A DNA stretch of 64,000 nucleotides from assembly GCA_025141015.1 (NCBI GenBank), contig CP081098.1, forward strand, positions 434,001-498,000, in the 5' to 3' direction. How positions within the stretch are numbered: the first letter of the stretch is position 1; every line of letters begins with the position of its first letter. The notes under the pieces are model-generated. The model saw only the letters and a program-made list of their open reading frames with translations, was not told the DNA's origin and ran no database searches. Of this stretch, positions 26,844-34,960 are shown in pieces. The position numbers and the translations under genes are program-made. Origin of the DNA: Rhodobacteraceae bacterium M382 (GTDB lineage: Bacteria > Pseudomonadota > Alphaproteobacteria > Rhodobacterales > Rhodobacteraceae).

Positions 26844-28733
26844 ATGAGTTCATTGAATCGCCGAAACCTGTTGAAAGTAACCGTATCCACGATCGCGATG
26901 GTGTCGCCAATTGGAGCAGCCCTTGGCCAGACCACGTCCCTTGCTGATATTGGGACAAAAGTCATTCCGCTGCCAACAGTCACTGTCTACACCGCGCGGG
27001 ACGTTCTCACGCTTGATCCGGCAAAACCGGTTGTAAATGCCGTGGCCGTGGTGGACGGGCGCATTCTTTTGACCGGTACGCTCGATGACGTGGTGGGGAC
27101 ACTCAAGGGGCAGCGTCACACGATCGACGACCGGTTTGCCGACAAGGTGATCGTGCCGGGTTTTATTGCCCAGCATGACCATCCGCTTTTGGCTGCCCTC
27201 ACGATGTCCTCGGAAATCCTGTCGATCGAGGATTGGGCGTTGCCATTTGGAACAGTCCCGGCTGTTCGGGACAAAACGGATTTCATTGACCGTCTGACAA
27301 AGGCGGTTGACGCAAGAACAGACCCGGCGGAACCTGTGGTGTCCTGGGGGTATCACCCGGCCTTTTACGGGGCGCTCACGCGCCAAGATCTCGATGCGAT
27401 CAGCACCACGCAGCCAATATTGGTGTGGGCGCGGTCCTGTCACGAGATGATCCTGAACAGTGTGGCGCTTGAACTCGGTGATGTTACCCAGGAGTTGATC
27501 GACGGGTTTTCGTCCACTGAAAAAATGCAGTCGAGCTTTGCCGAGGGCCGGTTCTGGGAGCAGGGACTGTTTGCGGTTCTGCCCAACATCGCGCCTCTGG
27601 CGGCCTCGCCCGAGCGGTTGCAAGCGGGGCTGGAGCTCACCCGGGATTATATGCACGCAAAGGGCGTTACCTTTGGAAACGAACCCGGCGGAATTCTGTC
27701 AAAGCCTGTGCAGGATGGTATTAACGCGGTGTTTTCGAGCCCCGACATGCCGTTCCGCTGGTCCTTTATGCCAGATGGGAAGACATTGATTCAGGGGTCT
27801 TCGGATGACAACCGGGTGGTTCAAGACACGCAAAACCTGGATAGCTGGTATGGCGGGATGACCAGCCTGGCCCCCAATCAGGTCAAACTTTTTGCTGACG
27901 GGGCGATCTACTCTCTGGAAATGAAGGTCCGGGATCCCTTCATGGACGGGCATGACGGTGAGTGGATGATGGACAAGGTTGATTTCGAAAGAGCGTTTCG
28001 AATTTATTGGGATGCCGGGTATCAAATCCATGTGCATGTCAACGGAGATGCCGGTCTGGATCGTGTGCTGGATACACTCGAGATGAACCTGCGCCGGACC
28101 CCGCGATATGATCACCGGACAGTTCTGGTTCACTTTGCGGTCAGCGCGGAAGATCAGGTGAAGCGGATTGCAGATCTTGGCGCAATCGTCAGCGCCAACC
28201 CGTATTATGTAACAGCTCTTGCCGATCAATATTCCCAGGTTGGTCTGGGCCCTGAGCGCGCGGATTCAATGGTCCGAATCGGCGATGTATCACGCGCGGG
28301 CATTTCCTGGTCTTTGCATTCGGATATGCCGATGGCACCGGGTGATCCGTTGTTCCTGATGTGGAGCGCCGTAAACCGGGTCACATCCTCGGGTCGGGTT
28401 GCAGGGCCGGAACAAAGGGTCAGCGCCGAAGATGCGTTGCGTGGCGTGACAATCGAAGCTGCATACTCGCTCAAACTCGAAGACGAGATCGGCAGTATCG
28501 AACCGGGAAAACGCGCCAATTTTACCGTTCTTGATCGCAATCCGCTCACCGTCGACCCAATGGAAATCAAGGAGGTCAAGGTGTGGGGAACGGTTATGGA
28601 AGGCCGGGTTCAGCCGGTTGAAGTGACTGAAAGGAAAGCATCCCTGATCGAACCTATTCCAGCCGGACCAAGCCATGCGTTCGCTGAAGCCTCTTTCCAG
28701 CATGCGCTCAAGGTGGTGCATTCTCACCTTTAG
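26844..28733 (+). CDS. Exported amidohydrolase, YtcJ/amidohydrolase-3 family
   Basis: A 629-residue protein with a probable Tat signal (NRRNLLKV at residues 5-12, then a hydrophobic stretch ending near ALG, residue 28). It has the amidohydrolase barrel: metal ligands in VPGFIAQHDHP, a His in QIHVHVNGDAGLD, and the C-terminal barrel return SLKLEDEIGSIEPGKRANF. Members hydrolyse cyclic amides or related C-N bonds; the substrate is unknown. Tat export would deliver a folded metalloenzyme to the periplasm. The gene opposes its neighbours' direction and is probably part of the accessory insertion. Confidence 0.85.
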   Translation: MSSLNRRNLLKVTVSTIAMVSPIGAALGQTTSLADIGTKVIPLPTVTVYTARDVLTLDPAKPVVNAVAVVDGRILLTGTLDDVVGTLKGQRHTIDDRFADKVIVPGFIAQHDHPLLAALTMSSEILSIEDWALPFGTVPAVRDKTDFIDRLTKAVDARTDPAEPVVSWGYHPAFYGALTRQDLDAISTTQPILVWARSCHEMILNSVALELGDVTQELIDGFSSTEKMQSSFAEGRFWEQGLFAVLPNIAPLAASPERLQAGLELTRDYMHAKGVTFGNEPGGILSKPVQDGINAVFSSPDMPFRWSFMPDGKTLIQGSSDDNRVVQDTQNLDSWYGGMTSLAPNQVKLFADGAIYSLEMKVRDPFMDGHDGEWMMDKVDFERAFRIYWDAGYQIHVHVNGDAGLDRVLDTLEMNLRRTPRYDHRTVLVHFAVSAEDQVKRIADLGAIVSANPYYVTALADQYSQVGLGPERADSMVRIGDVSRAGISWSLHSDMPMAPGDPLFLMWSAVNRVTSSGRVAGPEQRVSAEDALRGVTIEAAYSLKLEDEIGSIEPGKRANFTVLDRNPLTVDPMEIKEVKVWGTVMEGRVQPVEVTERKASLIEPIPAGPSHAFAEASFQHALKVVHSHL

Positions 28734-28743
28734 CTTGCAGAGG

Positions 28744-28794
28744 CACCCCCAGGCCAAAACCGGTTGTCCGCTCTGTTGTCGGATCCTGGGGGTG
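28744..28794 (+). terminator. Long-loop inverted repeat after the amidohydrolase gene
   Basis: CACCCCCAGG (28744-28753) and CCTGGGGGTG (28785-28794) are perfect complements, 10 nt after the stop codon, but the loop is 31 nt and no T-run follows. A terminator or 3'-end-protecting role is plausible. Confidence 0.5.
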
Positions 28795-29025
28795 GTCCCA
28801 GGAGGTTCGCCTGTCTGCGCTGGGCCATCGGGGCCTGATTGGCAGCGTCGGAAATTCAGATGTTGCTCAGACGTTGTTCAGACGCTGCACAGGTCGCTTC
28901 CTGTGCCTGGCCGTCTTTCGAACAGCCGCTGCATTCAGCACAGAGGGCTTTGAGCCGGATTTTGCGCCCAAGGGTGCCGCGTGTTGCGGGGGTGTTGCGA
29001 AACCCATGTGCCAGAGTGCGCCACC
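28795..29025. other. Non-coding spacer before the structured repeat and rnpA
   Basis: Together with the flanking repeats, 377 nt between the amidohydrolase and rnpA lack a gene. A short direct repeat, TTGCTCAGACGTTGTTCAGACGCTG, covers 28862-28886. Nothing else is recognised before the structured repeat that starts at 29026. Confidence 0.5.
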
Positions 29026-29104
29026 GCGCCGCGCCGACAGGCGCGGCGCCCGGCCCAACGGGACAGGGCGGATCTGTGATCCGGCCCAGTCCGGGCGGGA
29101 GCCC
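29026..29104 (+). repeat. Structured dispersed repeat, copy A
   Basis: The order is hairpin 1 (10 bp, 29026-29035/29040-29049), GGCCCAACGGG (29052-29062), hairpin 2 (GGGC and GGATC arms with loop TGT, 29066-29087) and CCGGGCGGGAG (29091-29101). The two boxes are 28 nt apart. The same two boxes at the same spacing recur at 42.5 and 63.4 kb with unrelated stem sequences. This copy abuts the rnpA stop codon on the opposite strand. Confidence 0.85.
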
Positions 29105-29110
29105 ATCGGG

Positions 29111-29551
29111 TTATTTGTCGGGCGCTGTTTTGGGGGCGTGCAGCTTGCGCAGGGCATGGCGGAAATCGGACTCGAGCGCGGTGAAATCGCGGGTGCCGGT
29201 CTCGTCTCGGCGTCCGATCAGGACATAATCCCATCCCGGCCGGCCCAATTCGGGCAGGACCATCCGGGCGATTTCGCGCAGGCGGCGTTTGGCGCGGTTG
29301 CGGGCCACGGCGTTGCCGACTTTTTTCGAACAGGTGAATCCGACCCGAATCGTCGCGTCATCGTCCCGGCGATTGCGCGCCTGGACCATCATCCCCTGGG
29401 TGCCCTGACGGCGCGCGCGTGCGGCAGCCAGAAAATCCCGGCGCTTGACCATTACGGTCAAGCCGGGCAATGGGGATGCGCAAACAGATACCGCCGGGGG
29501 CATCTCCCCGGTGGCGGTGTTGCCATCTGCAGGGGCCTCCGGCGGTATCAT
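29111..29551 (-). CDS. rnpA: Ribonuclease P protein component
   Basis: The 146-residue basic protein has the family core KRRDFLAAARAR and the RNP motif RNRAKRRLREIAR that binds M1 RNA and the pre-tRNA leader. It has a longer non-conserved N-terminus (about 34 residues) common in Rhodobacteraceae. It lies directly downstream of rpmH on the same strand. yidD, its usual next neighbour, is about 4.7 kb away. Confidence 0.95.
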   Translation of the reverse strand: MIPPEAPADGNTATGEMPPAVSVCASPLPGLTVMVKRRDFLAAARARRQGTQGMMVQARNRRDDDATIRVGFTCSKKVGNAVARNRAKRRLREIARMVLPELGRPGWDYVLIGRRDETGTRDFTALESDFRHALRKLHAPKTAPDK

Positions 29552-29579
29552 GTCTCTTACAGAACCTGTCGGGTGAGCT

Positions 29580-29714
29580 TTAGGCGCTCAGCGACTTGCG
29601 GCCGCGGGCGCGGCGTGCGTTCAGGATCTTGCGGCCAGCTTTTGTGGCCATCCGCGAACGGAAGCCGTGGCGGCGTTTGCGAACCAGGTTCGAAGGCTGA
29701 AAGGTGCGTTTCAT
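29580..29714 (-). CDS. rpmH: 50S ribosomal protein L34
   Basis: The 44-residue product begins [18 protein letters not shown] and ends RGRKSLSA, the invariant L34 pattern. L34 is a small basic protein buried in domain III of 23S rRNA. It is too short for most gene scans. GGAGACCGGAGCG lies just upstream of the ATG at 29714. It forms the rpmH-rnpA pair transcribed from the promoter listed at 29783-29811. Confidence 0.97.
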   Translation of the reverse strand: MKRTFQPSNLVRKRRHGFRSRMATKAGRKILNARRARGRKSLSA

Positions 29715-29782
29715 CGCTCCGGTCTCCAATAATCATCGGGCGTGGCGTGGAATCGCCTCCCGGGGTCTATCTCGAAGCCCGG

Positions 29783-29811
29783 TGCTTAGAAGGGTTTCCC
29801 GGACAAGTCAA
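29783..29811 (-). promoter_or_regulatory. Promoter of rpmH-rnpA
   Basis: On the minus strand TTGACT (29811-29806) and TAAGCA (29788-29783) are separated by exactly 17 nt, about 70 nt upstream of the rpmH start. The -35 is near consensus. It is a strong candidate for the housekeeping promoter. Confidence 0.7.
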
Positions 29812-30032
29812 ACCCCGTGACCCGGGTTTTCGCCCTCTATTGCAACATTTATGTCGCAAACCCTGATCGGGGCCCCGTTTTTCCGCCCGGATTGTTTCAA
29901 ACGGGGCATCAGGCGGTTTGTTTCTCACAAAAACAGAGGCCGAGTTCAAGGGGACGTGAACATGGGCTGTGATGTCTCGAAGCGGACGCCATTTAGACGT
30001 AGCAATGAGCCATGCAAAAGGACAGACCATCA
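29812..30032. other. Intergenic region upstream of the TVP38 gene
   Basis: The 318-nt gap 29715-30032 holds the rpmH promoter and then this stretch. It contains GGGGCCCCGTTTTTCCGCCC and no recognisable gene. AAAAGGA at 30016-30022 is the Shine-Dalgarno for the downstream ATG at 30033. Confidence 0.5.
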
Positions 30033-30764
30033 ATGACAGACGTTGCCCCACCTTCCAAACGCGGGTTTTCCCGGCATCTGCCGCTGATTCTGGTGGCGGT
30101 TGTGGCCATCATTGGCGCGTTGACCCTGCGCGATTATCTGAGCTTTGACACGCTGCGCGACAATCGCGAGGCGTTGTTGGCTTACCGCGATCAGAATTTT
30201 GTCGGCCTGGTTGCGTTGTTTATGCTCGCCTATGTGGTGATTGTGGCGTTTTCGCTGCCCGGAGCGGCGGTGGCATCGGTCACCGGCGGGTTTCTGTTCG
30301 GTTTGGTGGCCGGGACGGTCTTTAACGTGGTCGCCGCGACCATCGGAGCGGCGGCGATCTTTTTGGCGGCGCGCTGGGGGTTGGGGCAATCGCTGACGGC
30401 CAAGCTCGAGGCCTCTGAGGGGACGTTGCAGAAACTGAAGACCGGATTGCGCGACAATGAGATCGAAGTGCTGTTCCTGTTGCGTCTGGTGCCTGCGGTG
30501 CCGTTTTTTGTCGCCAACCTGTTGCCCGCGTTGGTCGGGGTGAAATTCGGCAACTTCCTGTGGACCACCGCGTTGGGGATTGTTCCCGGCGGGATCGTGT
30601 TTACCTGGATCGGTGTCGGTCTGGGCGAAGTGTTCGATCGTGGCGAATCGCCGGATCTGTCGTTGTTGTGGGAACCCCATGTGATCGGTCCGATTCTGGG
30701 ATTGTGCGTCCTGGCGGCCTTGCCCATTGTCATCAAGTCCCTGCGTGGCCGGAAAGAGATCTGA
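30033..30764 (+). CDS. TVP38/TMEM64 (DedA-superfamily) membrane protein
   Basis: A 243-residue protein with an N-terminal TM (about residues 15-33), further TM helices and the VTT-domain segments FSLPGAAVASVTGGFLFG and RLVPAVPFFVANLLPAL, which contain re-entrant helix motifs. The family includes lipid scramblase- or transporter-like proteins. Start ATG 30033 is preferred over 30012 because AAGGA lies upstream of it. The flavoprotein gene starts 4 nt after its stop. Confidence 0.85.
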   Translation: MTDVAPPSKRGFSRHLPLILVAVVAIIGALTLRDYLSFDTLRDNREALLAYRDQNFVGLVALFMLAYVVIVAFSLPGAAVASVTGGFLFGLVAGTVFNVVAATIGAAAIFLAARWGLGQSLTAKLEASEGTLQKLKTGLRDNEIEVLFLLRLVPAVPFFVANLLPALVGVKFGNFLWTTALGIVPGGIVFTWIGVGLGEVFDRGESPDLSLLWEPHVIGPILGLCVLAALPIVIKSLRGRKEI

Positions 30765-30768
30765 CAAC

Positions 30769-32187
30769 ATGACACGAATCAAATGTGATCTTCTGGTGAT
30801 CGGAGCCGGATCCGGTGGGTTGTCTGTCGCGGCGGGTGCCAGCCAGATGGGGGCCGATGTCGTGCTGCTCGAAGGGCACGAAATGGGCGGCGATTGCCTG
30901 AACTTTGGCTGTGTCCCGTCCAAGGCGTTATTGGCCAGCGCCAAAGTGGCCCACACCCAGGCACATGCCAGCGCCTTTGGCGTTGCGGATCAGGTGCCAC
31001 AGGTGGATTACGCGGCGGCCAAGGATCACGTGCGCAACGTGATCGACACCATCGCCCCGGTCGACAGCCAGGAGCGATTCGAAGGGTTCGGAGTGCGGGT
31101 GATCCGCGAATATGGCCAGTTTATTTCCCCGACCGAGGTCCAGGCCGGAGAGAATGTCATCACCGCGCGCCGGGTGGTGATCGCCACTGGATCGTCGCCG
31201 TTGGTGCCGCCGATTCCGGGATTGGACAGCGTTCCGTTTGACACCAACGAAACCATTTTTGATCTGCGCGACAAACCCGATCACCTGTTGATCATCGGGG
31301 GAGGCCCCATCGGCATGGAAATGGCGCAGGCGCATGTCCGGCTGGGCTGCAAGGTCACGGTGATCGAAGCGGCCAGGGCGCTGGGCAAGGACGACCCCGA
31401 ACTGGCCGAGGTGGTGATCGGGTCGCTGCGCGATGAAGGGGTGCAGATCGTCGAAAGCGCGATGGCGGCGTCGATTGCCGGGTCGGCGGGCGATATCCGC
31501 ATCGAGACCAGCGATGGGCGGGAATTTGCCGGGTCGCATCTGTTGTTGGCGATCGGGCGCAAGGCCAACACGGACCGGTTGAACCTGGCCGCTGCGGGGA
31601 TCGAACCCACGCGAACCGGCATTCAGGTGGATGCGGGGCTGCGCACCACAAACAAGAAAGTCTATGCCATTGGCGATGTTGCAGGGGGGCTGCAGTTTAC
31701 CCATGTGGCGGGCTATCAGGCCGGGGTGATCATTCGGTCGATCCTGTTCGGTCTGCCTGCCAAGGCCAGCACCCATCACATCCCCTGGGCCACCTATACC
31801 GACCCGGAACTGGCCCATGTCGGCCTGAGCGAAGCCGAGGCGCGCCAAAAACACGGGGCCAGGTTGGAGGTGGTGCGGTTTGATTATCATCACAACGACC
31901 GCGCCATTGCCGAGCGCAAAACCAAAGGGTTCATCAAGGTGATGGTGGTCAAGGGGCGGCCTGTGGGCGCGTCGATTGTCGGCCATCAGGCGGGCGAACT
32001 GATCAATCTGTGGTCGCTGGTGTTGGCCAACAAGCTGAAAATGGGCCAAGTCGCGGCGATGGTTTCGCCTTACCCCACAATTGGCGAGGTGAACAAACGT
32101 GCCGCCGGGGCCTATTTCTCTCCCAGATTGTTTGATAACCCATTGGTCAAACGAGTTGTTGGGCTGGTCCAACGCTGGCTGCCCTGA
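30769..32187 (+). CDS. FAD-dependent pyridine-nucleotide disulfide oxidoreductase (mercuric reductase/LPD-like)
   Basis: A 472-residue class I oxidoreductase with an FAD GxGxxG (LVIGAGSGGLSVAAGA), the redox-active disulfide CLNFGCVPSKALL, an NAD(P) Rossmann motif (LIIGGGPIGMEMAQ) and the C-terminal dimerisation domain. It lacks an N-terminal heavy-metal domain and the C-terminal vicinal cysteines of true MerA, so mercury reduction is unlikely. Proteins of this type are often paired with TVP38 proteins, as here. The real start is ATG 30769; the frame extends into the previous gene. Confidence 0.9.
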   Translation: MTRIKCDLLVIGAGSGGLSVAAGASQMGADVVLLEGHEMGGDCLNFGCVPSKALLASAKVAHTQAHASAFGVADQVPQVDYAAAKDHVRNVIDTIAPVDSQERFEGFGVRVIREYGQFISPTEVQAGENVITARRVVIATGSSPLVPPIPGLDSVPFDTNETIFDLRDKPDHLLIIGGGPIGMEMAQAHVRLGCKVTVIEAARALGKDDPELAEVVIGSLRDEGVQIVESAMAASIAGSAGDIRIETSDGREFAGSHLLLAIGRKANTDRLNLAAAGIEPTRTGIQVDAGLRTTNKKVYAIGDVAGGLQFTHVAGYQAGVIIRSILFGLPAKASTHHIPWATYTDPELAHVGLSEAEARQKHGARLEVVRFDYHHNDRAIAERKTKGFIKVMVVKGRPVGASIVGHQAGELINLWSLVLANKLKMGQVAAMVSPYPTIGEVNKRAAGAYFSPRLFDNPLVKRVVGLVQRWLP

Positions 32188-32205
32188 TCGGGAAAGGGGG
32201 ACACG

Positions 32206-33588
32206 CTGAATTCGCTTTCCGGACGTTTTCTGATCCTGACCACGGTTTTCGTGATGTTGGCCGAAGTGTTGATCTTTGTCCCGTCGATTGCCCGTTTCCG
32301 TGAAGATTTCCTGTTGAGTCGGCTGGAGCGGGCCCAGATTGCATCGCTCGCGTTGCTGGCGGATGACATGTTGGCGACCGAACTGGAAGCCGAGCTGTTG
32401 GAAAACGCCGGGGTTTTCAATGTGGTGTTGCGGCGGGACGAAGTGCGCCAGCTGATGTTGTCGTCACCGATCCCGAATCCGATTTCCGAAACCTTTGATC
32501 TGCGCACCTCCAGCGCGGTGTCGCTGATCGGTGACGCGATGGTGCGGCTGTGGGATCGGGAAAATCAGGTCATCCGGGTGATGGGCGAACCGGTGCGCGA
32601 TGCCGGGTTGTTGATCGAAATAACCATGGAAACGGCACCGTTGCGGGCGGCCATGATCGAATACGGGGTGCGCATTCTGGCGTTGTCGGCGGTGATCTCG
32701 GTCTTTACGGCGGTGTTGCTGTTCATTGCCGTGCGCATGTTTCTGGTCAAACCGATCAAGGGGGTCGTGGGGTACATGCAGCGTTATGCTGCTGCGCCCG
32801 AGGATGCACGGGGTATCATTACCCCGAATGCGGGCGTGACCGAATTGCGCGAAGCCGAAGAGGCGTTGTTGCAATTGCAGACCGAACTGACCCATGCGTT
32901 GAAACAGCGGGAACGCCTGGCCCAGTTGGGCGGGGCGGTGGCCAAGGTCAGCCATGATTTGCGCAATATTCTGACGTCGGCGCAATTGTTCACCGACCGC
33001 ATTGAAACCAGCGAGGATCCATTGGTGCGCCGTCTTGCGCCCAAGTTGGTGAATTCCATCACCCGCGCCGTGTCGCTGTGCGAAGGCACGCTGGCCTTTG
33101 GTCGGGCCGAAGAACCGGCCCCGACGCTGGGCATGGTGCATCTGGGGCAGATCGTTGATGACATCGCTGAAAGCGAACTGCTGGCGGCGGGAGAGGCCAA
33201 GGTCCGTATTCTCAATACGATACCAGCGCCGGTGGTCGTGCGGGGCGATGGGGAGCAATTGTTCCGGGTGATCATGAATCTCGTGCGCAATGCCCGTCAG
33301 GCCATAGAGGCAACCGGAAAGCCGGGGCAGGTGACCATCAGCCTGCGCGAAGAGGATCAGGCCTGGTGGATCGAAATTGCCGATACCGGGCCGGGTTTGC
33401 CGCCCAAGGCCAAAGAGAATCTGTTTACGCCGTTCCAGGGCGGCGTTCGCAAGGGCGGCACGGGTTTGGGATTGGCCATTGCTGCGGAATTGATCCGCGG
33501 ACATGGCGGCAGTGTGGCGCTGAAACAGACCGGGCCAGAGGGGACAATCTTTGAAATCTGCTTGCCACGTGGCGATGGTGCAATTTAA
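32206..33588 (+). CDS. Membrane sensor histidine kinase (probable CTG start)
   Basis: A 460-residue kinase: TM1 (about 7-28), a periplasmic sensor region of about 100 residues, TM2 (about 155-177), a HAMP-like linker, DHp with phospho-accepting His in AKVSHDLRNILTSA (H250), and a catalytic domain with N box NLVRNARQA, G1 DTGPGLP and G2 GGTGLGLAIA. The first ATG/GTG (32251/32254) would cut through TM1. A CTG at 32206 sits 5 nt after GGGGG and gives a full helix. No response regulator gene is nearby, so it is an orphan. Confidence 0.85.
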   Translation: MNSLSGRFLILTTVFVMLAEVLIFVPSIARFREDFLLSRLERAQIASLALLADDMLATELEAELLENAGVFNVVLRRDEVRQLMLSSPIPNPISETFDLRTSSAVSLIGDAMVRLWDRENQVIRVMGEPVRDAGLLIEITMETAPLRAAMIEYGVRILALSAVISVFTAVLLFIAVRMFLVKPIKGVVGYMQRYAAAPEDARGIITPNAGVTELREAEEALLQLQTELTHALKQRERLAQLGGAVAKVSHDLRNILTSAQLFTDRIETSEDPLVRRLAPKLVNSITRAVSLCEGTLAFGRAEEPAPTLGMVHLGQIVDDIAESELLAAGEAKVRILNTIPAPVVVRGDGEQLFRVIMNLVRNARQAIEATGKPGQVTISLREEDQAWWIEIADTGPGLPPKAKENLFTPFQGGVRKGGTGLGLAIAAELIRGHGGSVALKQTGPEGTIFEICLPRGDGAI

Positions 33589-33645
33589 TTTGTTTTAGGG
33601 GTTGCGCCGTGTTTGTGCTAAGTCTAAACACCGCCTCACCAACGC

Positions 33646-33722
33646 GGACCGATAGCTCAGCTGGATAGAGTACCTGACTACGAATCAGGGGGTCGGGGGT
33701 TCGAATCCTCCTCGGTCCGCCA
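33646..33722 (+). tRNA. tRNA-Arg (anticodon ACG), CCA encoded
   Basis: A 77-nt cloverleaf: acceptor GGACCGA pairs with TCGGTCC, D stem GCTC/GAGT, anticodon stem CCTGA/TCAGG around CTACGAA (ACG at positions 34-36), T stem GGGGG/CCTCC with loop TTCGAAT, discriminator G and encoded CCA (33720-33722). ACG is read as inosine-CG after deamination by TadA and decodes CGU/CGC/CGA. Confidence 0.97.
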
Positions 33723-34028
33723 TTGGTTTTCCCCAAATCATTGAAGATCAACAACTGTTTTGGTGTGCGGATTCGCATCCCTGAGCGGGGAGCCGAGCCA
33801 TCCCGTAACCTTTGCTGTAACCTTTCCTGTGGCCTGCACTGTGTTTGCGCTGTGGTTGCGCTGTGGTTGCAGTGGGGTCGTAGGGATTCTGGGGCCGGGG
33901 TGATTGCTGCGCGACCAACCGCTTTTGGACAACGCCACGCTCTCATTCGGTGCAAATTCAGTGGGGGTGGTTGTCGGACACCAAGCGCAAGGCGGCACGG
34001 AGCGGAGGGCTCCGCGCCCCGGGTGCGG
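33723..34028. repeat. tRNA-flanking region with degenerate 11-12-bp tandem repeat
   Basis: From 33805 to 33873 six units follow each other: GTAACCTTTGCT, GTAACCTTTCCT, GTGGCCTGCACT, GTGTTTGCGCT, GTGGTTGCGCT and GTGGTTGCAGT. No supportable gene lies in these 306 nt. A tRNA 3' end followed by eroded repeat and then small accessory genes is the usual picture of an old integration site, but no integrase gene remains. Confidence 0.6.
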
Positions 34029-34412
34029 TTATCCGGCGTGATCCAGATTCTTGAGTTGCAGGACGCTCATCACCGCAAGCAGCGCAAAGAAGGCCGGATC
34101 CGACCAGCCGAAGCCGGTGAAGACACCAGTCAGGGCGGCATAAAGCGTCACGCCAAATCCAAGCGCGTTGGTCGCCGCCAGTCCGGTCAGCAGTTTTTTG
34201 GCGGTTGCAACGTCGGTCACATCCCGCAGCAGAAACCCCAGAATGGCAATGCCGCCAAGGAAAATGCTGTTGTGCTGGGACAGGAACCAGGCGTAGCGGT
34301 CATTCAGTTCCACGCCGTAGTTGGGCCATAGAAAGCCGGGCAGGAAAAACAGCGCAAAGGCAAAGACTGCATAGATCGTGCTGTGAACGGTCAGGAAGGT
34401 TCGGGTGGTCAT
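34029..34412 (-). CDS. Small four-helix membrane protein of unknown function
   Basis: A 127-residue hydrophobic protein with four predicted TM segments (about 7-25, 47-63, 73-93 and 100-118). It loosely resembles the DUF4345-type small membrane proteins. There is no catalytic motif. It is followed on the same strand by nothing but the repeat region, and lies downstream of the YdhR-like gene, possibly co-transcribed (89-nt gap). Confidence 0.65.
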   Translation of the reverse strand: MTTRTFLTVHSTIYAVFAFALFFLPGFLWPNYGVELNDRYAWFLSQHNSIFLGGIAILGFLLRDVTDVATAKKLLTGLAATNALGFGVTLYAALTGVFTGFGWSDPAFFALLAVMSVLQLKNLDHAG

Positions 34413-34501
34413 CTGAGGGATCCTTGTCGGTGTTGCGGGGCCATGAGCGACGTGAGCCAGCGCCCGGCCAGGGCGACGGTAGGGGCTGGATCACGCTGGG
34501 G

Positions 34502-34822
34502 TCAGGCCGCGTCTCCCAGTGGGGCATTGGTGATTGCGCTGAGGTCTTCCATGATGTCGAACACATGATCCGACGTTACGGTGACGCCGATTGCCGCCAG
34601 CCGTTTCACATGCATCGCCTTGTAGGTGTCCAGGGCGGCGAGATCCCTGAACAGATAGGTCGAGCCGAAATCACCGCTGTTTTGATCGATGGTCCAGATC
34701 TTCCAGATCACGCCAGGGTCCTGCGCAATGCTGTGTGCCAACTGTTTTGTGCCTTCGGCGAACTCTTGGGTCATGGGGCCATTGTATGTCATGTGCAGGT
34801 CCCAGATTTTCATCGTGCTCAT
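34502..34822 (-). CDS. YdhR-family putative monooxygenase
   Basis: A 106-residue protein starting MSTMKIWDLHMTYNGPMT, with VIWKIWTIDQNSGDFGSTYLF and a C-terminal half typical of the dimeric alpha/beta-barrel YdhR family. The family is related to ABM monooxygenases, and its substrate is undefined. Start 34822 is chosen because AAGGATAG lies 8 nt upstream. It is divergent from a LysR gene, which probably regulates it. Confidence 0.78.
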   Translation of the reverse strand: MSTMKIWDLHMTYNGPMTQEFAEGTKQLAHSIAQDPGVIWKIWTIDQNSGDFGSTYLFRDLAALDTYKAMHVKRLAAIGVTVTSDHVFDIMEDLSAITNAPLGDAA

Positions 34823-34960
34823 TGGGTCTATCCTTTTGGTTTGTCTTGCGCCGGCATGGTTCATGGCGGCGCGTGTGGTTTCCGTTGCGACACAAGATAG
34901 GCTGGGTTATCTGTTTGAATAAGACGACCCTTCAGATCAGATTGTTAGGAATATTGAACA

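Noticed and set aside
29715-30032. Replication origin next to rpmH
   Set aside because: rpmH lies near dnaA/oriC in some bacteria, but no DnaA-box cluster or dnaA gene is seen here.
30769-32187. Mercuric reductase
   Set aside because: The flavoprotein lacks the C-terminal vicinal cysteines and the N-terminal metal-binding domain, and no mer genes are near.
33723-33998. Remnant of a tyrosine recombinase after tRNA-Arg
   Set aside because: The short minus-strand frame (33738-33998) contains only repeat-derived sequence and none of the R-H-R-Y catalytic motifs.
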